From JANQIO01 sp043585095 (GTDB lineage Bacteria > Pseudomonadota > Gammaproteobacteria > Pseudomonadales > Halieaceae), in NCBI GenBank assembly GCA_043585095.1, contig CP121321.1, positions 1,488,001 to 1,552,000 on the forward strand: a stretch of 64,000 bases of DNA, written 5' to 3'. The notes beneath the pieces were generated by a model, which made no database searches, had not been told where the DNA came from, and saw only the letters and a list, made by a program, of their open reading frames with translations. The position numbers and the translations under genes are program-made. How positions within the stretch are numbered: position 1 is the stretch's first letter; the number at the start of each line of letters is the position of its first letter. This document shows, one piece after another, positions 61,901 through 64,000 of the stretch.

Positions 61901-64000
61901 AAGCGCAGCCTGAGCCCGATGCCAGTGCCCAATCAGCGGATGAGTTGGACGATATTGAGCTGCAGTCAGACCCCTACGCTGACCAGGACGGTGCGACGGA
62001 GCTGGATCCCGAGGATATACCCATCACGGAGCCCCCGGCCGACGAAGGGGACGTGTTTGATGAGGTACTCGAAGAGGGAGATCCGCTCAGCCCAAAGCTA
62101 GATGGCGCCTCCGAACCAGAGCTTACTCTGGAGAGTGAAGGCGCCGACGCGAGTGCAGTAGAAGAAGCTGAGTTTGGCGTTGAAGAAATATCCTTTGATG
62201 ACACGCTTCCCGACCTCAGCGACCTGGAAGACGACATATCTGATTTCGAATCCAGCGACCTTGATGAGGACGATGGCGATACTTTGTCGGTGCTCGGCGA
62301 CGATTCGGAAGTAGAAGCGACCGCAGACCTGGAAGGTTTGGAAGATGATCCCGACAGTTCGGATAACAGCCCCTCTGAGCCGCAAATACCTGAACTGGAA
62401 TCGTCGCCTGCAGCCGAATCCCAAGAAAGAGCAGACCTTGATTCAGACACTGCAGGTGACGTGAGTCTGGATAGTGCGGCGTTGGATGATGTTGCATTTG
62501 ATCTGGAGGATGAGGCTGTCGACGCCGCAGCTGAATCAGATTCGCTGGAAAGCCTCGATACACTCCCAGCCTATGAGTCGACACTGGACGACAACGATGA
62601 CTTTTCGTTTACGGAGCTCTCTTCTCTGGATATCGCTGATAACGAGGAAGAGATCAGCCCCATGGAGGAGTTGGATGACGGCGTTGTCACGGAGGAATCC
62701 GGCGACTCTGGCTCGAGTTTCAACATCGAAACAGATGATTCGCTAGATACGCTATCTTATGACGATGGTTCTGATGACGACTTATCAAATGTCAGTCAGC
62801 CTGACTCTGCCAGCCTGGAAGATAGCAGCGCCGCGGCTGAAGCACCGAAGCCCACGGGTGATGAAGGCGGCGAGGCACCTGCCCAGAGCGAGCCAGACGC
62901 GGCGTCCTTCCAGGTCGTTGATATCGACGTAGAACTGCTGGAGATATTCCTGGAGACCCTGGATGACTCTATTGAAACCGTTGATACCTCTGCTGCAACC
63001 CTGGAGAGTGATCCGGAAAAGTCTCTGCAACGCCTCAAGAATACTTTGCATACCCTCAAGGGCGGTGCGAATTCGATTGGCCTTCGCAACTACGGGGCAC
63101 TGGTCCACGAGTTTGAGAGCAAAATTGAAGCTCTTGAATTCAGTGGCACGCTTAGGGAGAAGTCCGGGCAATCCGAACTTTATGCTCAGCTCGATCTTTT
63201 GAATGAAGCGTCGCAGCACGTCAAGCTGCATCGCACTGACTGGGGCGTCAATCGGCCTTCAGTCGATGTGCAACAGAGTGATGAAGCGCCCGTGGGCGAT
63301 GATGCGGAAGAAATGCCGGTTGCTGACCGCGTTGACTCTATCCGCGTTGGCACGAATCGAATTGACAGGCTGCTTGATATGGGCCTGGAAGTGAGTATGA
63401 GTAACGTGCGTGCTCGTCGCGCACTTGACCTCGCGCATCAGGATAGAGTCTCGGTGCAGTCGCTCGCCAGACGCGTCGAGGAAATTGTCGATAAGCTGTC
63501 TCTTCAGCTCGATACTGAGATTCAGGCTAAGACAGAAGCCGTGCCGGAAGGCTTCAGTTTCGATCCACTGGAAATGGATCGGCTGACGGAAAAGCAGAGC
63601 CTGGCGGCAATTCTTCGTGAAGCGGCATATGACTTACATGAAGAGGCCAAAGGGCTAGGCGAGCACGTCAATACGGCAATGTCAGAAGCGGTTTCCTCAA
63701 GCCGGCTGATTGAAGGCACGCAGAGCGATCTGCGCTTGCTTCGCCTGGTTGCCTTTTCACGACTTGGCCCCGGCTTTCGTCGATTGGTCAATCAGGTTAG
63801 CCGTCAATTAGGCAAAGACGTTGATTTTGATTTGACCTGTGATGAGGGCGGCCTGGACGTCTCTGTGTTTGAGCAGGTTAAAACCGCGCTGGAGCACATG
63901 CTGCGTAATGCGGTTGATCACGGCATTGAAATGCCGGAAGAGCGAAAAGCCAGGGGTAAGTCGGAAAGCGGCAAGGTTTCTTTAATCATTTATCGTCAGG
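58975..64000 (+). CDS. chpA: ChpA/PilL-type hybrid histidine kinase (3' end outside window)
   Basis: The central kinase of the Pil-Chp system, of which 1675 codons are visible. The N-terminal half holds several Hpt-like helical bundles. A first one has His49 (NVHSATG). A degenerate one has Asn437 where His is expected (CLNDMKGS). Canonical phosphoacceptors are His800 (VFHTMKGSA) and His1359 (TLHTLKGGA). Residues about 880-1305 are a highly acidic, repetitive linker. After the last Hpt comes a dimerisation segment, and the ATPase N-box HMLRNAVDHGIE (Asn1645) begins just before the window end. CheW and receiver domains should follow outside. The ATG at 58975 has a weak ribosome site. Confidence 0.92.
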   Translation, partial: MTQHFDFVALGWVEKYLREEMDTAKSHLHAYQREPDEMRHLREALRNVHSATGVLKLCALDPAALLTQEIERVIGQLIVGKIAGEARRLAMTELAASMEALPAYLANVRAKREVSAGAIANVINDLRHFGNRPALPDSLFFNPPVKPAAGISTGKQPAQEAKLKQFAARAMRVCAQHSKGALQKDRDALKQLFAVGKHATPLLGGTQMEAYFRCFMGLVEALAQPSTKSDEVIVDILKNTFAFLKSLALTGERAIEEAAPAPYIKKMLYYIAKAPAPTALQQSLRDAFDVHDVNDVGVASAGRLIQEDDLLEALNHTMSQLLDVMEFMTSQHRDISSANSVLVNTVVPKLRQVGLQLKAIGLNTHADTISQQYESLKSLSEKDDVAEQADLLEFGGALVAVKESLEHKLKHGLSAEGDSMGHDLDSAIMAQTFRCLNDMKGSINREFARQELTAFIATEGAEDVITVAQLRPVHRASTLVDNEAVQETVAAWESGEMPSRDELIALSKDLLDQIPENSYAEQAAADMEQVVSVLSLMEDKQRESQILGECIKFIRESIGLGGLINDPGMACFAEAIAALEQFMERRTEDPLGNADDHLDRAETRARLLPGHIQKRLANLPSADDVVALESGGEASAEIEDIELGGAVQEPADSPSDATPEDNETQQAPEGDVTDSDDTVLEEVDADTGGSSVSMDLDDTDTDVRDVIEAEPEAAVEPARLEEVKGGVPWREALELWVEESIERSADAPLENPDADIDEELVECFVEEARKYIRKLDDTAPQFADDLENEKYILDIRAVFHTMKGSARTIELHEFGEFMYDMEKIFNALRDGYIKPTAEIAELLVAVNKRLPAFIDLMTDRVPLYTADFNVINQIASAISEKRFDAATSKVAMGDASEDVAEDVVNDVVEDGVKEVVEDAAEEVVEDDVVEASTGSDSAAAQPSDDAESAGVEGAAAAVTAATLAATSATDAEQSGEAQPEPDASAQSADELDDIELQSDPYADQDGATELDPEDIPITEPPADEGDVFDEVLEEGDPLSPKLDGASEPELTLESEGADASAVEEAEFGVEEISFDDTLPDLSDLEDDISDFESSDLDEDDGDTLSVLGDDSEVEATADLEGLEDDPDSSDNSPSEPQIPELESSPAAESQERADLDSDTAGDVSLDSAALDDVAFDLEDEAVDAAAESDSLESLDTLPAYESTLDDNDDFSFTELSSLDIADNEEEISPMEELDDGVVTEESGDSGSSFNIETDDSLDTLSYDDGSDDDLSNVSQPDSASLEDSSAAAEAPKPTGDEGGEAPAQSEPDAASFQVVDIDVELLEIFLETLDDSIETVDTSAATLESDPEKSLQRLKNTLHTLKGGANSIGLRNYGALVHEFESKIEALEFSGTLREKSGQSELYAQLDLLNEASQHVKLHRTDWGVNRPSVDVQQSDEAPVGDDAEEMPVADRVDSIRVGTNRIDRLLDMGLEVSMSNVRARRALDLAHQDRVSVQSLARRVEEIVDKLSLQLDTEIQAKTEAVPEGFSFDPLEMDRLTEKQSLAAILREAAYDLHEEAKGLGEHVNTAMSEAVSSSRLIEGTQSDLRLLRLVAFSRLGPGFRRLVNQVSRQLGKDVDFDLTCDEGGLDVSVFEQVKTALEHMLRNAVDHGIEMPEERKARGKSESGKVSLIIYRQ

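Noticed and set aside
60505..62450. Antisense open frames in the chpA acidic linker
   Set aside because: They are Ser/Thr-rich reverse readings of Asp/Glu/Ala codons without homology.
1..64000. CRISPR arrays, insertion sequences, tRNA or rRNA genes
   Set aside because: I saw no regularly spaced direct repeats, transposase motifs, cloverleaf sequences or rRNA segments. A covariance-model scan would be needed to exclude small RNAs.

Overview
The window looks like a chromosomal segment of a marine-type gammaproteobacterium. The strongest evidence is gene order. The run leuC-leuD-leuB-asd-fimV-truA-trpF-(trpB-trpA)-accD-folC-dedD-cvpA-purF-metZ is the arrangement known from Pseudomonas and relatives, except that trpBA sits between trpF and accD and the asd paralogue usg is absent. 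Ribosome modulation factor divergent from rlmL, a GDH180-type NAD-glutamate dehydrogenase, MiaE, TgpA and a Pil-Chp chemosensory operon fit the same group. A large TonB-dependent receptor paired with a surface lipoprotein suggests Cellvibrionales/Halieaceae-like or alteromonad-like bacteria. That finer placement is inference. I saw no insertion sequence, prophage, CRISPR array, tRNA or rRNA. Most of the window is core genome.

Layout. 0-6.7 kb: a three-module repeat lipoprotein and a TonB-dependent receptor, closed by a clear terminator. 6.7-13.1 kb: DUF1853 divergent from nadK, then a rhomboid protease, DUF1315, DUF2797 and pepN. 13.3-18.1 kb: NAD-glutamate dehydrogenase. 18.1-23.2 kb: rmf divergent from rlmL, an intergenic region with three consensus DnaA boxes, a flavodoxin-like protein, a hotdog thioesterase and a LysR regulator divergent from leuC. 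23.3-27.6 kb: leuCDB-asd with one-base stop/start overlaps. 27.9-41.1 kb: fimV, truA, trpF, trpBA, accD, folC, dedD, cvpA, purF, metZ. 41.1-45.0 kb: moxR-DUF58-tgpA, convergent with acnB. 47.7-52.8 kb: DUF1289, miaE, ppiB (minus), glnS-cysS. 52.8-54.6 kb: a minus-strand pair made of a secreted chalcone-isomerase-like/TonB fusion and an unknown protein. 55.0-64.0 kb: a Pil-Chp type IV pilus chemosensory operon (pilG-like, pilI, pilJ, pilK, chpA), with chpA cut by the window end.

How the genes work together. Leucine, lysine/threonine-branch (asd), tryptophan, methionine (metZ) and purine synthesis lie next to fatty acid (accD) and folate (folC) synthesis. FimV and the Pil-Chp operon belong to the same pilus/polarity pathway although they are about 24 kb apart. 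The receptor/lipoprotein pair and the TonB fusion are both outer-membrane energy-transduction components, but nothing in the sequence links them directly.

The most promising leads are the repeat lipoprotein/receptor pair, the chalcone-isomerase-like/TonB fusion without a retained membrane anchor, and the DnaA-box cluster beside the flavodoxin-like gene. Several small regulatory signals also deserve a check: nadK and rlmL starts that look leaderless, a hairpin between trpF and trpB, and a structured leader before the Pil-Chp operon.
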